Shown in pieces: positions 42,902 to 51,663 of a stretch of 64,000 bases of DNA. Numbering within the stretch: the first letter of the stretch is position 1; the number at the start of each line of letters is the position of its first letter. Under the pieces are notes generated by a model. It searched no databases. It saw only the letters and a program-made list of their open reading frames with translations, and was not told the origin of the DNA. Source of the stretch: Streptomyces sulphureus DSM 40104 (GTDB lineage: Bacteria > Actinomycetota > Actinomycetes > Streptomycetales > Streptomycetaceae); assembly GCF_000381025.1 (NCBI RefSeq), contig NZ_KB905818.1:390133-454132 (forward strand), read 5' to 3'. The position numbers were made by a program, and so were the translations under genes.

Positions 42902-43639
42902 ATGGAACCGCTGATCGAGCTGCGCGGTGTCAACAAGCACTTCGGCTCCCTGCACGTGCTCAAGGAGGTCGACCTCGTGGTCGGCCGCGGTGAGGTCGTC
43001 GTGGTGATCGGGCCCTCGGGCTCCGGCAAGTCGACGCTCTGCCGGGCCATCAACCGACTTGAGGCCGTGGAGAGCGGCACCCTCACCATCGCGGGCGAGC
43101 CCCTCCCCGCCGAGGGCAGGGAACTCGCCCGGCTCCGTACCGAGGTGGGAATGGTCTTCCAGTCCTTCAACCTCTTCGCGCACAAGACGGCGCTCGCCAA
43201 CGTGATGCTCGCGCCGGTCAAGGTGCGCCGGATGAAGAAGGACGAGGCGGAGCGGCGGGCGCGTCAACTCCTCGACCGCGTAGGGCTCTCCGACCACGCG
43301 GAGAAGTACCCTGCGCAGCTCTCCGGCGGTCAGCAGCAGCGGGTCGCCATCGCACGCGCCCTCGCCATGGACCCGCAGGCGCTCCTCTTCGACGAGCCGA
43401 CGTCCGCGCTCGACCCCGAGATGATCAGCGAGGTGCTGGAGGTCATGCAGCAGCTCGCGCGGGACGGCATGACGATGGTGGTCGTCACGCACGAGATGGG
43501 CTTTGCCCGTTCGGCGGCGAACCGTGTCGTCTTCATGGCGGACGGCCAGGTCGTCGAGGACCGCACACCGGAGGAGTTCTTCACGTCGCCGCGGAGCGAC
43601 CGCGCCAAGGACTTCCTTTCCAAGATCCTCAAGCACTGA
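42902..43639 (+). CDS. Polar amino-acid ABC transporter ATP-binding protein (GluA/GlnQ type)
   Basis: 245 residues. Walker A GPSGSGKST, Q-loop VFQSFNLFAHKT, signature LSGGQQQRVAIARA, Walker B LLFDEPTSALDPE and the switch His in VVVTHEMGFAR place it in the polar amino-acid group. ATG 42902 lacks a ribosome site but a TAGCTT at 42887-42892 would start the mRNA at or near the ATG (leaderless). First gene of a four-gene operon for binding protein and two permeases. Confidence 0.93.
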   Translation: MEPLIELRGVNKHFGSLHVLKEVDLVVGRGEVVVVIGPSGSGKSTLCRAINRLEAVESGTLTIAGEPLPAEGRELARLRTEVGMVFQSFNLFAHKTALANVMLAPVKVRRMKKDEAERRARQLLDRVGLSDHAEKYPAQLSGGQQQRVAIARALAMDPQALLFDEPTSALDPEMISEVLEVMQQLARDGMTMVVVTHEMGFARSAANRVVFMADGQVVEDRTPEEFFTSPRSDRAKDFLSKILKH

Positions 43640-43650
43640 GGGGACGACCC

Positions 43651-44613
43651 GTGCGACCGCGCCGCCAACCCGCCCCGCCCGCGCCCCTGCGCGCCGCACG
43701 CGCGACCGCCGTCGTGTGCTGCGCTCTGGCGCTGCTCGCCGCCGGTTGCGGCCGCTCCGGGAGCCCGCCGCCGCGCGGACCGCAGCCGGGGAGCCTGCCG
43801 CACTACCGCGTCGACCGTGGTTTCTCGCTCCCCTCCTCGCCGTCGTGGAAACAGGCGAAGAGCCGCGGGCACCTGGTGATCGGCGCCAAGGAGGACCAGC
43901 CGGGCACGGGCGAGAAGAACCCGGCCAACGGGTCCTACAGCGGATTCGACATCGAGATCTCACGGATGCTCGCAGCGTCCCTCGGCTTCGACCCGTACCG
44001 GCAGGTGGAGTTCAAGGCGATCGCCTCGGCCAACCGCGAGACGTCGCTCCAGAACGGACAGGTCGACTTCTACGTCGGCACCTACACCATCAACCCCGGC
44101 CGCAAGAAGCTGGTCGGCTTCGCCGGCCCCTACTACATGGCGGGGCAGCGCCTCCTGGTCCGCACGGACGAGCGGCGGATCGAAGGGCCGCAGTCCCTCG
44201 CGGGAAGGAAGGTGTGCTCCGCGGTCGGCTCGACGCCGCTCCAGCGTCTCCAGGACGAGTACCCGAAGGCGGAGGCCGTCGCCTACGACTCGTACGCGAT
44301 CTGTGTCGACAACCTCCTCAACGACCAGGTGGACGCCGTCACCACGGACGACACGATCCTCCTCGGCTACGCGGCCAAGGACCCCTCCCAACTCCACGTC
44401 GTCGGCAAGGCGTTCTCCGAGGAGCCGTACGGCATCGGCGTCCCGAAGAAGGAAACGGCGCTGGCACGGGCGCTCGACCGCGCGCTGCTCCAGCGCGAGC
44501 GCAACGGCGACTGGAAGCGCGCCTACGACGCGACGCTCGGCCTCTCGGGCGAGCCGGCGCCGCAGCCGCCGCCGCTCGACCGCTCCGCGCGCGAACTGGC
44601 AGAGGAGAGCTGA
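43651..44613 (+). CDS. Glutamate/polar amino-acid-binding lipoprotein
   Basis: 320 residues. Signal peptide with lipobox LLAAGC (Cys near 33). The SBP_bac_3 domain begins with GHLVIGAKEDQPG, followed by FDIEISRMLAASLGF, VDFYVGTYTINPGRK, FAGPYYMAGQRLLV and VDAVTTDDTILLGYA. It resembles Streptomyces/Corynebacterium GluB. GTG 43651 follows GAGGGG. Likely ligand glutamate, aspartate or their amides. Confidence 0.9.
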   Translation: MRPRRQPAPPAPLRAARATAVVCCALALLAAGCGRSGSPPPRGPQPGSLPHYRVDRGFSLPSSPSWKQAKSRGHLVIGAKEDQPGTGEKNPANGSYSGFDIEISRMLAASLGFDPYRQVEFKAIASANRETSLQNGQVDFYVGTYTINPGRKKLVGFAGPYYMAGQRLLVRTDERRIEGPQSLAGRKVCSAVGSTPLQRLQDEYPKAEAVAYDSYAICVDNLLNDQVDAVTTDDTILLGYAAKDPSQLHVVGKAFSEEPYGIGVPKKETALARALDRALLQRERNGDWKRAYDATLGLSGEPAPQPPPLDRSARELAEES

Positions 44614-44616
44614 ACC

Positions 44617-45261
44617 ATGGACGTCCTCACCGACAACTTCGCGCTCTACGGGGAGGGTTTCCTCGGCACCCTGCGCCTGACCCTCTACTCCTCGCTCCTC
44701 GCGCTCGTCGTCGGCGTGGTCATGGCGGGACTCCGGGTGGCGCCGGTCGCCGCGCTGCGGTGGATCGGCACGGCGTGGGTGACCGTGCTCCGCAACACCC
44801 CGCTCACGCTCCTCTTCTTCGCGATGCTCCTCGGACTGCCGAGGTTCGGCGTGGCGCTCCCCTTCGAGCTCTTCGCCGTCCTCGCACTCGGCTGCTACAC
44901 CTCCGCGTTCATCTGCGAGGCCGTGCGCTCCGGGATCACCACCGTCCCCGTGGGCCAGGGCGAGGCGGCGCGCAGCCTCGGGATGACCTTCGGTCAGACG
45001 TTGGGCACGGTCGTGCTGCCGCAGGCGTTCCGCACCGTCATCCCGCCGGTCGGCTCGACGCTCATCGCGCTGGCGAAGAACTCCGCCATCGCCGGCTCTT
45101 TCAGCGTCGTCGAGCTGTTGAGCACGTACAAGACGCTCAACGAAAACGGGTACAGCGTCATCTGGGCCTTCGTGTGGATCGCCGTCGGATACCTGCTCCT
45201 CACGCTCGCCATCAGCGCCGTCTTCAACCTGCTGGAGAAGCGCTGGGGGGTCGCCCGATGA
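44617..45261 (+). CDS. Polar amino-acid ABC transporter permease
   Basis: 214 residues with about five membrane helices. VTVLRNTPLTLLFF and EAARSLGMTFGQTLGTVVLPQAFRTV (the EAA loop that contacts the ATPase) identify the HisM/GluC family. It starts three bases after the binding protein and overlaps the next permease by ATGA. Confidence 0.92.
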   Translation: MDVLTDNFALYGEGFLGTLRLTLYSSLLALVVGVVMAGLRVAPVAALRWIGTAWVTVLRNTPLTLLFFAMLLGLPRFGVALPFELFAVLALGCYTSAFICEAVRSGITTVPVGQGEAARSLGMTFGQTLGTVVLPQAFRTVIPPVGSTLIALAKNSAIAGSFSVVELLSTYKTLNENGYSVIWAFVWIAVGYLLLTLAISAVFNLLEKRWGVAR

Positions 45262-46136
45262 GCGCCCGCACCGCCGAGCCCTCGGCGCTCTACGACATCC
45301 CGGGTCCGAGGACGCGGGCCAGGCACCTCGCCTACGGCGTCGTCGCGAGTCTCGCCATCGCGGCGGTCCTCGCCTTCGTGCTCCATCTCCTCATCGGCAC
45401 GGGGCAGTTCGCCGCCGTCAAGTGGCGGCCCTTCACCTACACCGGCATCCAGGAGCTGCTGCTCACCGGGCTCGCCAACACGCTGAAGGCGTTCGCCGTC
45501 GCGGCCGTCCTCTCGCTGGTGCTCGGCGCCGCCCTCGCCGCGGGGCGGCTCTCCGACCATGCGCCGGTGCGGTGGGTCGCCACCGTGTTCGTGGAGTTCT
45601 TCCGGGCGATGCCGGTGCTGGTGATGATCTTCTTCGTCTTCGTCGCGCTCCAGGTGCAGGCGCTCCCCGCGCTCGTCACCGGGCTCACGCTCTACAACGG
45701 GTCGGTGCTCGCCGAGGTGTTCCGCGCCGGCGTGCACTCCGTGCCCGCGGGCCAGCGGGAGGCCGCCTACGCGCTGGGCATGCGCAAGACGCAGGTGATG
45801 GCGTACGTCCTCGTACCGCAGGCGGTGCGTGCGATGCTGCCGACGATCATCAGCCAGCTCGTGGTCGCGCTGAAGGACACCTCGCTCGGATTCCTCATCA
45901 CCTACGAGGAGTTCCTGCACGCCGGACGGCTCATCGCGATCAACATGGATTACACGATGCCGTTCATCCCCGTGGTGCTCGTCGTCTCCACGATCTACAT
46001 CGGGCTGTGCATGCTGCTCTCGTGGTGCGCCAACCGGGTCGCGCGGTGCGAGCGGCACAACGTCAAGAACCGCGACGTCGAGGTGGCGCCGGCGCGCGCG
46101 GGCTCCACCATGGCGGGCGGTGGGCTCCAGCGCTGA
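45258..46136 (+). CDS. Polar amino-acid ABC transporter permease
   Basis: 292 residues with a longer N-terminus than its partner. VEFFRAMPVLVMIFF and the EAA loop REAAYALGMRKTQVMAYVLVPQA identify the GluD-like partner permease. It ends two bases before the convergent membrane-protein gene at 46139, leaving no room for a terminator. Confidence 0.92.
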   Translation: MSARTAEPSALYDIPGPRTRARHLAYGVVASLAIAAVLAFVLHLLIGTGQFAAVKWRPFTYTGIQELLLTGLANTLKAFAVAAVLSLVLGAALAAGRLSDHAPVRWVATVFVEFFRAMPVLVMIFFVFVALQVQALPALVTGLTLYNGSVLAEVFRAGVHSVPAGQREAAYALGMRKTQVMAYVLVPQAVRAMLPTIISQLVVALKDTSLGFLITYEEFLHAGRLIAINMDYTMPFIPVVLVVSTIYIGLCMLLSWCANRVARCERHNVKNRDVEVAPARAGSTMAGGGLQR

Positions 46137-46138
46137 CC

Positions 46139-46897
46139 TCAACTCGTCGCGCGGTGGCTCCCCTTGCGTGCGCCGGGCATGGGCGAGGTCGCCGCGCGGG
46201 TGACGTCCCCGACGAGCTCCACCACATCCGGGCCGTACGCCTGCGAGTTGACGACCTTCAGCAGCAGGCAGAAGTCCCCGTTCTGGCCGTACTTGCGGGC
46301 GAGCCGCGCCGAGTTCTTCGTGAGGTACCGGGACGCGGCCTGGTGGGCGACGGTGCGCTGGCCGCAGAAGAGGAAGACGGGACGGATGTCGCCGTTCTGC
46401 CCCGCGGTGAGCCGTGCAAGCAGGACGTGCTCGGCGGTACCCGCCTCCAGTCGGTACGTCTCGCTGCCGACGAGGAAAGCGCCCCGGTCGGGACCCGGCG
46501 CGGTGTCCGTGTTGACGCGGACCCCCGGCAGGAGCGACTGGAGGTGCTGCGCCATCCGCCGGTTGGCGACAGGGCCGCCGACGCAGAACTCCGTGCGGTC
46601 GCCGAAGCCCTGCTGCGCGGCGTCGTGCGCGACGAGGTCGGCGTGCGCGCCGCATTCCTTCACCACGGAGGAGAGTTCGAGGAGCGTGAAGACGTCGTTC
46701 CGCGCCACCGCCCACTCGCCGGTCCCCGCGTCCCTGTTGACGACGACCACGCACTCGGAGTTCTGCGGGAGCCCGAAGAAGCGCTGCCTGCGCTGGAGCT
46801 TGCGCTGCCACAGATACGTACGGCCGACCCAGCCGAGGACACCGGCGACGACGGCCACGACCACGGCTATCAGGATCTCGCGCAGGTAGTCATCCAT
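46139..46897 (-). CDS. N-terminally anchored membrane protein, function unknown
   Basis: 252 residues. One N-terminal helix (ILIAVVVAVVAGVLGWVGRTY, about residues 8-28) anchors a soluble domain with SECVVVVNRDAGTGEWAVARND, FCVGGPVANRRMAQHL, FLVGSETYRLEAG and VFLFCGQRTVAHQAASRYL. This domain, with a GGP-N/R motif and a late FCGQR, recurs in actinobacteria but I cannot name it. ATG 46897 is clearly the start; the long open frame upstream is the GGT gene's shadow. Confidence 0.75.
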   Translation of the reverse strand: MDDYLREILIAVVVAVVAGVLGWVGRTYLWQRKLQRRQRFFGLPQNSECVVVVNRDAGTGEWAVARNDVFTLLELSSVVKECGAHADLVAHDAAQQGFGDRTEFCVGGPVANRRMAQHLQSLLPGVRVNTDTAPGPDRGAFLVGSETYRLEAGTAEHVLLARLTAGQNGDIRPVFLFCGQRTVAHQAASRYLTKNSARLARKYGQNGDFCLLLKVVNSQAYGPDVVELVGDVTRAATSPMPGARKGSHRATS

Positions 46898-47004
46898 GGT
46901 GCGGCAGGGTACAGGCGGCGTGCCCACGACAGCCCGGGTCCCTCCCGCGCGCACCGGGAGGATGCCGCGCTCCTCCCGGATCGCGATGAGGCGGGCGCGC
47001 GGTA

Positions 47005-47034
47005 CTGACGTGCGCACGGCGAGGGGGCTACGCT
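47005..47034 (+). promoter_or_regulatory. Promoter of gamma-glutamyltransferase
   Basis: CTGACG (47005-47010), an 18-bp spacer and TACGCT (47029-47034). Initiation at about 47041 leaves a short leader with GAGAGGAGG before ATG 47069; an in-frame GTG at 47045 would be nearly leaderless. Confidence 0.5.
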
Positions 47035-47068
47035 GCCAGCCGCCGTGAGCCCGTCGAGAGGAGGCCCG

Positions 47069-48937
47069 ATGCGTCGTCACCGCCGCGCCGGAGCAGAACC
47101 GGCACCTTCGCACACCCGCGCGCGCCCTGACCGCGGGCGCCGGGGGAGAGCGGCCGTCACCGCCGCCGTCCTCGTGGGTGCGCTCACCGCGGCGGCGCCC
47201 GGCGCCTCCCCGCAGACCCAACCGCCGGACGCGGACGGCAAGAAGCCCGTCGCCACCGGCTACGGCGGCGCCGTCTCCAGCGTCGACGAGGACGCGACCG
47301 CCGCCGGTATCGAGGTGCTCCGCAAGGGCGGCAACGCCACGGACGCCGCCGTGGCGACGGCGGCGGCGCTCGGCGTCACGGAGCCGTACTCCGCAGGCGT
47401 CGGCGGGGGCGGCTACTTCGTCCACTACTCGGCCGCCACCGGCCAGGTGAGCACCCTCGACGGCCGCGAGACGGCGCCGGCCAGCGCGGACGAGCGGCTT
47501 CTCCAGGAGGACGGCGAGCCGATCCCCTTCGACTCGGCGGTCACCAGCGGCCTCAGCGTCGGCACCCCCGGGACGCCGGCGACGTGGCGGAAGGCGCTCG
47601 ACACCTGGGGCAGCAAGCGCCTCGGCCACGTCCTGCGCCCGGCGGAGAAGCTGGCCCGCGACGGCTTCACGGTCGACGAGACCTTCCGCGAGCAGACCGC
47701 CGAGAACGAGGAGCGGTTCCGCGACTTCCCGGCCACGGCCGAACTCTTCCTTCCTGGCGGCGAGTTGCCGAAGGTCGGCACGGTCCTCCGCAACCCCGAC
47801 CTCGCCCGCACCTACCGGGAGTTGGGCCGCAAGGGCGTCGACGCCGTCTACCGCGGACCGATCGGCGACGACATCGTCCGCACGGTCCGCAAGCCGCCCG
47901 TGGCGAAGGACTCCGACCGCGAGGTGCGCCCCGGTGACCTCGACCGCCGGGACCTGCGCGGCTACCGGGCGCTGGAGCAGAAGCCGACCAAGTCCGGCTA
48001 CCGCGGGCTCGACGTGTACGGCATGGCGCCCTCCTCCTCCGGAGGCATCGCGGTCGGCGAGGCGCTCAACGTCCTCGAACCCACCGACCTCGGCTCCCTC
48101 GACGAGCGGGACCACCTCCACCGCTACCTGGAGGCGAGCCGCATCGCCTTCGCCGACCGCGACCGGTGGGTGGCCGACCCCGCGCAGACCGACGTCCCCA
48201 CCGACGAGCTCCTCTCGCCCGGGTTCGCGGCCTCGCGGGCCTGCCTCATCGACGACGACAAGGCCCTCACCAGCCCCCTCGCCCCCGGCGATCCGCGCGA
48301 CCCGCAGCCGTGCGGCTCCGCGGGCAAGGGCGCGGAGCCGACGTACGAGGGTGAGAACACCACGCACCTCACCACCGCCGACAAGTGGGGCAACGTCGTC
48401 GCCTACACCCTCACCATCGAGCAGACCGGCGGCAGCGGGATCACCGTTCCTGGCCGCGGCTTCCTGCTCAACAACGAGCTCACCGACTTCTCCTTCGCGC
48501 AGGCCGACCCGGACGTCCCCGACCCGAACCTGCCGGGACCGTCGAAGCGTCCGCGCTCGTCGATCTCCCCGACGCTCGTCACCGACGGCGGGCGGCCCGT
48601 CCTCGCGCTCGGCTCCCCGGGCGGCGCCACGATCATCACCACCGTCCTCCAGACCCTCACCAACCACATCGACCGCGGCATGCCGCTCTCCGAGGCCGTC
48701 GCCGCACCCCGTGCCAGCCAGCGCAACGCGGAGCGGACCGAGGCGGAACCGGGCCTGATGGAGAGCGAGGTGCGGGGCCGACTCGAGGACATGGGGCACG
48801 AGTTCACGGCGAACCCGGAGATCGGCGCGGCCACGGGCGTGCAACTGCTGCCGCACGGACGGCTGCGAGCGGTCGCGGAGCCCGAACGGCGGGGCGGGGG
48901 CTCCGCGATGGTGGTACGGGAGAGCGGGGGGCGCTGA
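47069..48937 (+). CDS. ggt: Gamma-glutamyltransferase
   Basis: 622 residues. A basic N-terminus and hydrophobic segment (AAVTAAVLVGALTAAAPG) suggest export. GGNATDAAVATAAALGVTEPYS and GVGGGGYFVHY are the large-subunit signature; ENTTHLTTAD near residue 431 contains the autocleavage and catalytic threonine; GSPGGATIITTVLQTL closes the small subunit. It transfers or hydrolyses gamma-glutamyl groups of glutathione-like compounds outside the cell. Two hairpins follow the stop. Adjacent to a glutamate-type ABC importer (one gene between), which could take up the released glutamate. Confidence 0.93.
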   Translation: MRRHRRAGAEPAPSHTRARPDRGRRGRAAVTAAVLVGALTAAAPGASPQTQPPDADGKKPVATGYGGAVSSVDEDATAAGIEVLRKGGNATDAAVATAAALGVTEPYSAGVGGGGYFVHYSAATGQVSTLDGRETAPASADERLLQEDGEPIPFDSAVTSGLSVGTPGTPATWRKALDTWGSKRLGHVLRPAEKLARDGFTVDETFREQTAENEERFRDFPATAELFLPGGELPKVGTVLRNPDLARTYRELGRKGVDAVYRGPIGDDIVRTVRKPPVAKDSDREVRPGDLDRRDLRGYRALEQKPTKSGYRGLDVYGMAPSSSGGIAVGEALNVLEPTDLGSLDERDHLHRYLEASRIAFADRDRWVADPAQTDVPTDELLSPGFAASRACLIDDDKALTSPLAPGDPRDPQPCGSAGKGAEPTYEGENTTHLTTADKWGNVVAYTLTIEQTGGSGITVPGRGFLLNNELTDFSFAQADPDVPDPNLPGPSKRPRSSISPTLVTDGGRPVLALGSPGGATIITTVLQTLTNHIDRGMPLSEAVAAPRASQRNAERTEAEPGLMESEVRGRLEDMGHEFTANPEIGAATGVQLLPHGRLRAVAEPERRGGGSAMVVRESGGR

Positions 48938-48950
48938 GAGGCGTGACGCC

Positions 48951-48991
48951 GGTGGCCGTCCGTCCGGGGGCCCTGTTCCCCGACGGCCACC
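48951..48991 (+). terminator. First hairpin after ggt
   Basis: GGTGGCCGTC and GACGGCCACC form a perfect 10-bp stem with an inner GGGG/CCCC pairing, 13 bases after the stop. Confidence 0.7.
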
Positions 48992-48997
48992 GAGGCG

Positions 48998-49020
48998 CCC
49001 GGCCGCCGTCAACGGCCGGG
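48998..49020 (+). terminator. Second hairpin after ggt
   Basis: CCCGGCCG and CGGCCGGG form a perfect 8-bp stem with a seven-base loop. The rest of the 48938-49495 gap has no gene I can support. Confidence 0.6.
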
Positions 49021-49443
49021 CGGTGCCGGGGATTTGCCCGGGACGGTGCACCGTCTCCGGGTAGGCGGCGGGACAGATCACCCGCGTCCAACGAGTGGCT
49101 TCCGGCGGATGGCGAGCGGGTGGTCCGCAAGCGTCAACTCCCAGCCCTTGCCACGCACTTACGGTGACCGCACCTGCAGCGACACCGCCCCTGCCGCCGC
49201 ACGTGGTCCGGCCACGCGGACGAAGGGGGCCGCGCACCGAGGCGGGGTCGGTCGGACCTCACCACGCGGTGCGTGGGGCGGGCCTGCCCGGAGTGCCGCG
49301 GCGGTACAAGGGTTCCGGAAGGGGCGGCCGGGGCAGGCCGTAGGGATGGCCCTGTCGGATCACGGCACCAACCCCCGTAGTCAGGACGGAGCTTGGGCCG
49401 GGGTTCTTGCCAGGTGACATGCCGGGATCTACCGTCGCAATCC

Positions 49444-49461
49444 CACGCGCATCTACGCGTG
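49444..49461 (+). promoter_or_regulatory. Inverted repeat upstream of the pyrimidine operon
   Basis: CACGCG-CATCTA-CGCGTG, perfect 6-bp arms with a 6-bp spacer, 35 bp before ATG 49496. It contains CATCTACGCG, also present at 28289-28298. Confidence 0.5.
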
Positions 49462-49495
49462 TCGTACAGGCAGACGCCCCACGAAGGAGCTGCTG

Positions 49496-50338
49496 ATGCC
49501 CGAGGTTGTACGCGCTGCACTGGTGCAGGCCGCTTGGAGCGGCGACACCGAGTCGATGGTCGCCAAACACGAGGAGTACGTCCGCGAGGCCGCCCGGCAG
49601 GGCGCCGGGATCATCGGCTTCCAGGAGGTCTTCAACTCCCCGTACTTCTGCCAGGTCCAGGAGGCCGAGCACTACCGCTGGGCCGAGGCGGTCCCCGACG
49701 GCGCCACGGTGCAGCGTATGCGCGAAGTGGCGCGGGAGACGGGCACGGTCGTCGTCGTCCCCATCTTCGAGGTGGAGCAGTCGGGTTTCTACTACAACAC
49801 CGCGGCCGTCATCGACGCCGACGGCACCGTCCTCGGCAAGTACCGCAAGCACCACCTGCCCCAAGTGCAGGGCTTCTGGGAGAAGTTCTACTTCAAGCCG
49901 GGCAACCTCGGCTGGCCCGTCTTCGACACCGCCGTCGGCAAGGTCGGCGTCTACATCTGCTACGACCGCCACTTCCCCGAGGGCTGGCGGCAGTTGGGCC
50001 TCAACGGCGCCCAGATCGTCTACAACCCCTCGGCCACCTCGCGCGGCCTCTCCGCGTACCTGTGGAAGCTGGAGCAGCCCGCGGCGGCCGTCGCCAACGA
50101 GTACTTCATCGCCGCCATCAACCGCGTCGGCACCGAGGAGTACGGCGCCAACGACTTCTACGGTTCCAGCTACTTCGTCGACCCGCGCGGCCAGTTCGTC
50201 GGCGACGTCGCCAGCGACAAGGCGGAGGAACTCGTCGTCCGCGACCTCGACCTCGGGCTCATCGAGGAGGTCCGCCACCAGTGGGCCTTCTACCGCGACC
50301 GCCGACCCGACGCCTACGAAGGGCTGGTGCAACCGTGA
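49496..50338 (+). CDS. Carbon-nitrogen hydrolase, beta-ureidopropionase type
   Basis: 280 residues, nitrilase superfamily with the Glu-Lys-Cys triad: FQEVF near 42, KYRKHHLP near 115 and CYDRHFPE near 155. FNSPYFCQ and YNPSATSRGLS resemble N-carbamoyl-beta-alanine or N-carbamoylputrescine amidohydrolases; the dihydropyrimidinase gene in the same operon favours N-carbamoyl-beta-alanine, giving beta-alanine, CO2 and ammonia. AAGGAGC precedes the ATG. It overlaps the aminotransferase start by GTGA. Confidence 0.88.
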   Translation: MPEVVRAALVQAAWSGDTESMVAKHEEYVREAARQGAGIIGFQEVFNSPYFCQVQEAEHYRWAEAVPDGATVQRMREVARETGTVVVVPIFEVEQSGFYYNTAAVIDADGTVLGKYRKHHLPQVQGFWEKFYFKPGNLGWPVFDTAVGKVGVYICYDRHFPEGWRQLGLNGAQIVYNPSATSRGLSAYLWKLEQPAAAVANEYFIAAINRVGTEEYGANDFYGSSYFVDPRGQFVGDVASDKAEELVVRDLDLGLIEEVRHQWAFYRDRRPDAYEGLVQP

Positions 50339-51663
50339 CCGACAGCGCCGCCGCGCTCCTCGCCCGCCACCGCTCCGTCCTCCCCGACTGGCTCGCCCTC
50401 TACTACGACGAGCCGATCGAGCTCTCGCACGGCGAGGGCCGCCACGTCTGGGACGCCGAGGGCCGCCGCTACCTCGACTTCTTCGGCGGCATCCTCACCA
50501 CGATGACCGCCCACGCCCTTCCCGAGGTCACCAAGGCGGTGACCGACCAGTCCCAACGCCTCCTCCACTCCTCCACCCTCTACCTCAACCGCCCCATGGT
50601 GGACCTCGCGGAGCAGATCGCCGACCTCTCCGGCATCCCCGACGCGCGCGTCTTCTTCACCACCTCGGGCACCGAGGCGAACGACACGGCGCTGCTCCTC
50701 GCCACCGCGTACCGCGGCTCCAACCAGGTGCTCGCGATGCGCAACAGCTACCACGGCCGGTCCTTCTCCACCGTCGGCCTCACGGGCAACCAGTCCTGGT
50801 CCCCGACGACCTTCTCCCCACTGCACACCCTCTACGTCCACGGCAGCGTCCGCCACCGCGGCCCCTACGCCGACCTCGACGACGCCGCCTACATCAACGC
50901 CTGCGTCGCCGACCTGGAGGACGTCCTCGCCCAGACCGGAGGCCGCGTCGCCGCGCTCATCGCCGAACCGGTCCAGGGCGTCGGCGGGTTCACCGCGCCG
51001 CCCGACGGCCTCTTCGCCGCCTTCCGCGAAGTCCTCGACCGTCACGGCATCCTGTGGATCACCGACGAGGTGCAGACGGGATGGGGCCGCACCGGCGACC
51101 ACTTCTGGGGCTGGGAGGCGCACGCCGGCAACGGCCCGCCCGATCTGCTCACCTTCGCCAAGGGCATCGGCAACGGCATGTCGATCGGCGGCGTCGTCGC
51201 CCGCGCCGAGGTCATGGACGCGATCGACGGGAACTCGATCTCCACCTTCGGCGGCAGCCCCGTCACGATGGCGGCGGGCAACGCCAACCTCGCCCACCTC
51301 CTCGACAACGACCTCCAGAGCAACGCCCGCCGCGTCGGCGCCCTCCTCAAGGAGCGGCTCGAAGCGGAGGCCGAGGGGCTCGGCGTCGTCTCGCAGGTGC
51401 GGGGGAGGGGCCTGATGATCGGCGTCGAGCTCGTCGACCCGCGCAGCGGTCAACCAGCGCCGGACGCCGCGTCGTTGGTGCTGGAGGAGGCCCGCAGAGG
51501 CGGCCTGCTCGTCGGGAAGGGAGGGGGCCACGGCCACGCGGTCAGCAGCGTGCTGCGCGTCGGGCCGCCGCTGAGCCTCACCGCGGAGGAGGCGGAGGAG
51601 GGCGCCGCGATCCTCGGCGCGGCCCTCCGTGCCGCCGAGAGTGCGCTGGGAGGCAATCGATGA
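50335..51663 (+). CDS. Class III aminotransferase (beta-alanine/AGXT2-like)
   Basis: 442 residues, PLP-dependent fold type I. FFTTSGTEANDTALL binds the phosphate, ITDEVQTGWGRTG contains the cofactor Asp, and LTFAKGIGNGMSIGG near residue 275 holds the Schiff-base lysine. It probably transaminates beta-alanine (or 3-aminoisobutyrate) with pyruvate or glyoxylate to malonate semialdehyde, the step after the ureidopropionase. It is coupled to both neighbours by 4-bp overlaps. Confidence 0.87.
   Translation: MTDSAAALLARHRSVLPDWLALYYDEPIELSHGEGRHVWDAEGRRYLDFFGGILTTMTAHALPEVTKAVTDQSQRLLHSSTLYLNRPMVDLAEQIADLSGIPDARVFFTTSGTEANDTALLLATAYRGSNQVLAMRNSYHGRSFSTVGLTGNQSWSPTTFSPLHTLYVHGSVRHRGPYADLDDAAYINACVADLEDVLAQTGGRVAALIAEPVQGVGGFTAPPDGLFAAFREVLDRHGILWITDEVQTGWGRTGDHFWGWEAHAGNGPPDLLTFAKGIGNGMSIGGVVARAEVMDAIDGNSISTFGGSPVTMAAGNANLAHLLDNDLQSNARRVGALLKERLEAEAEGLGVVSQVRGRGLMIGVELVDPRSGQPAPDAASLVLEEARRGGLLVGKGGGHGHAVSSVLRVGPPLSLTAEEAEEGAAILGAALRAAESALGGNR

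Noticed and set aside
46898..49237. Upstream extension of the reverse gene at 46139-46897 across ggt
   Set aside because: The extension is antisense to a complete gamma-glutamyltransferase; a normal ATG and membrane anchor begin at 46897.
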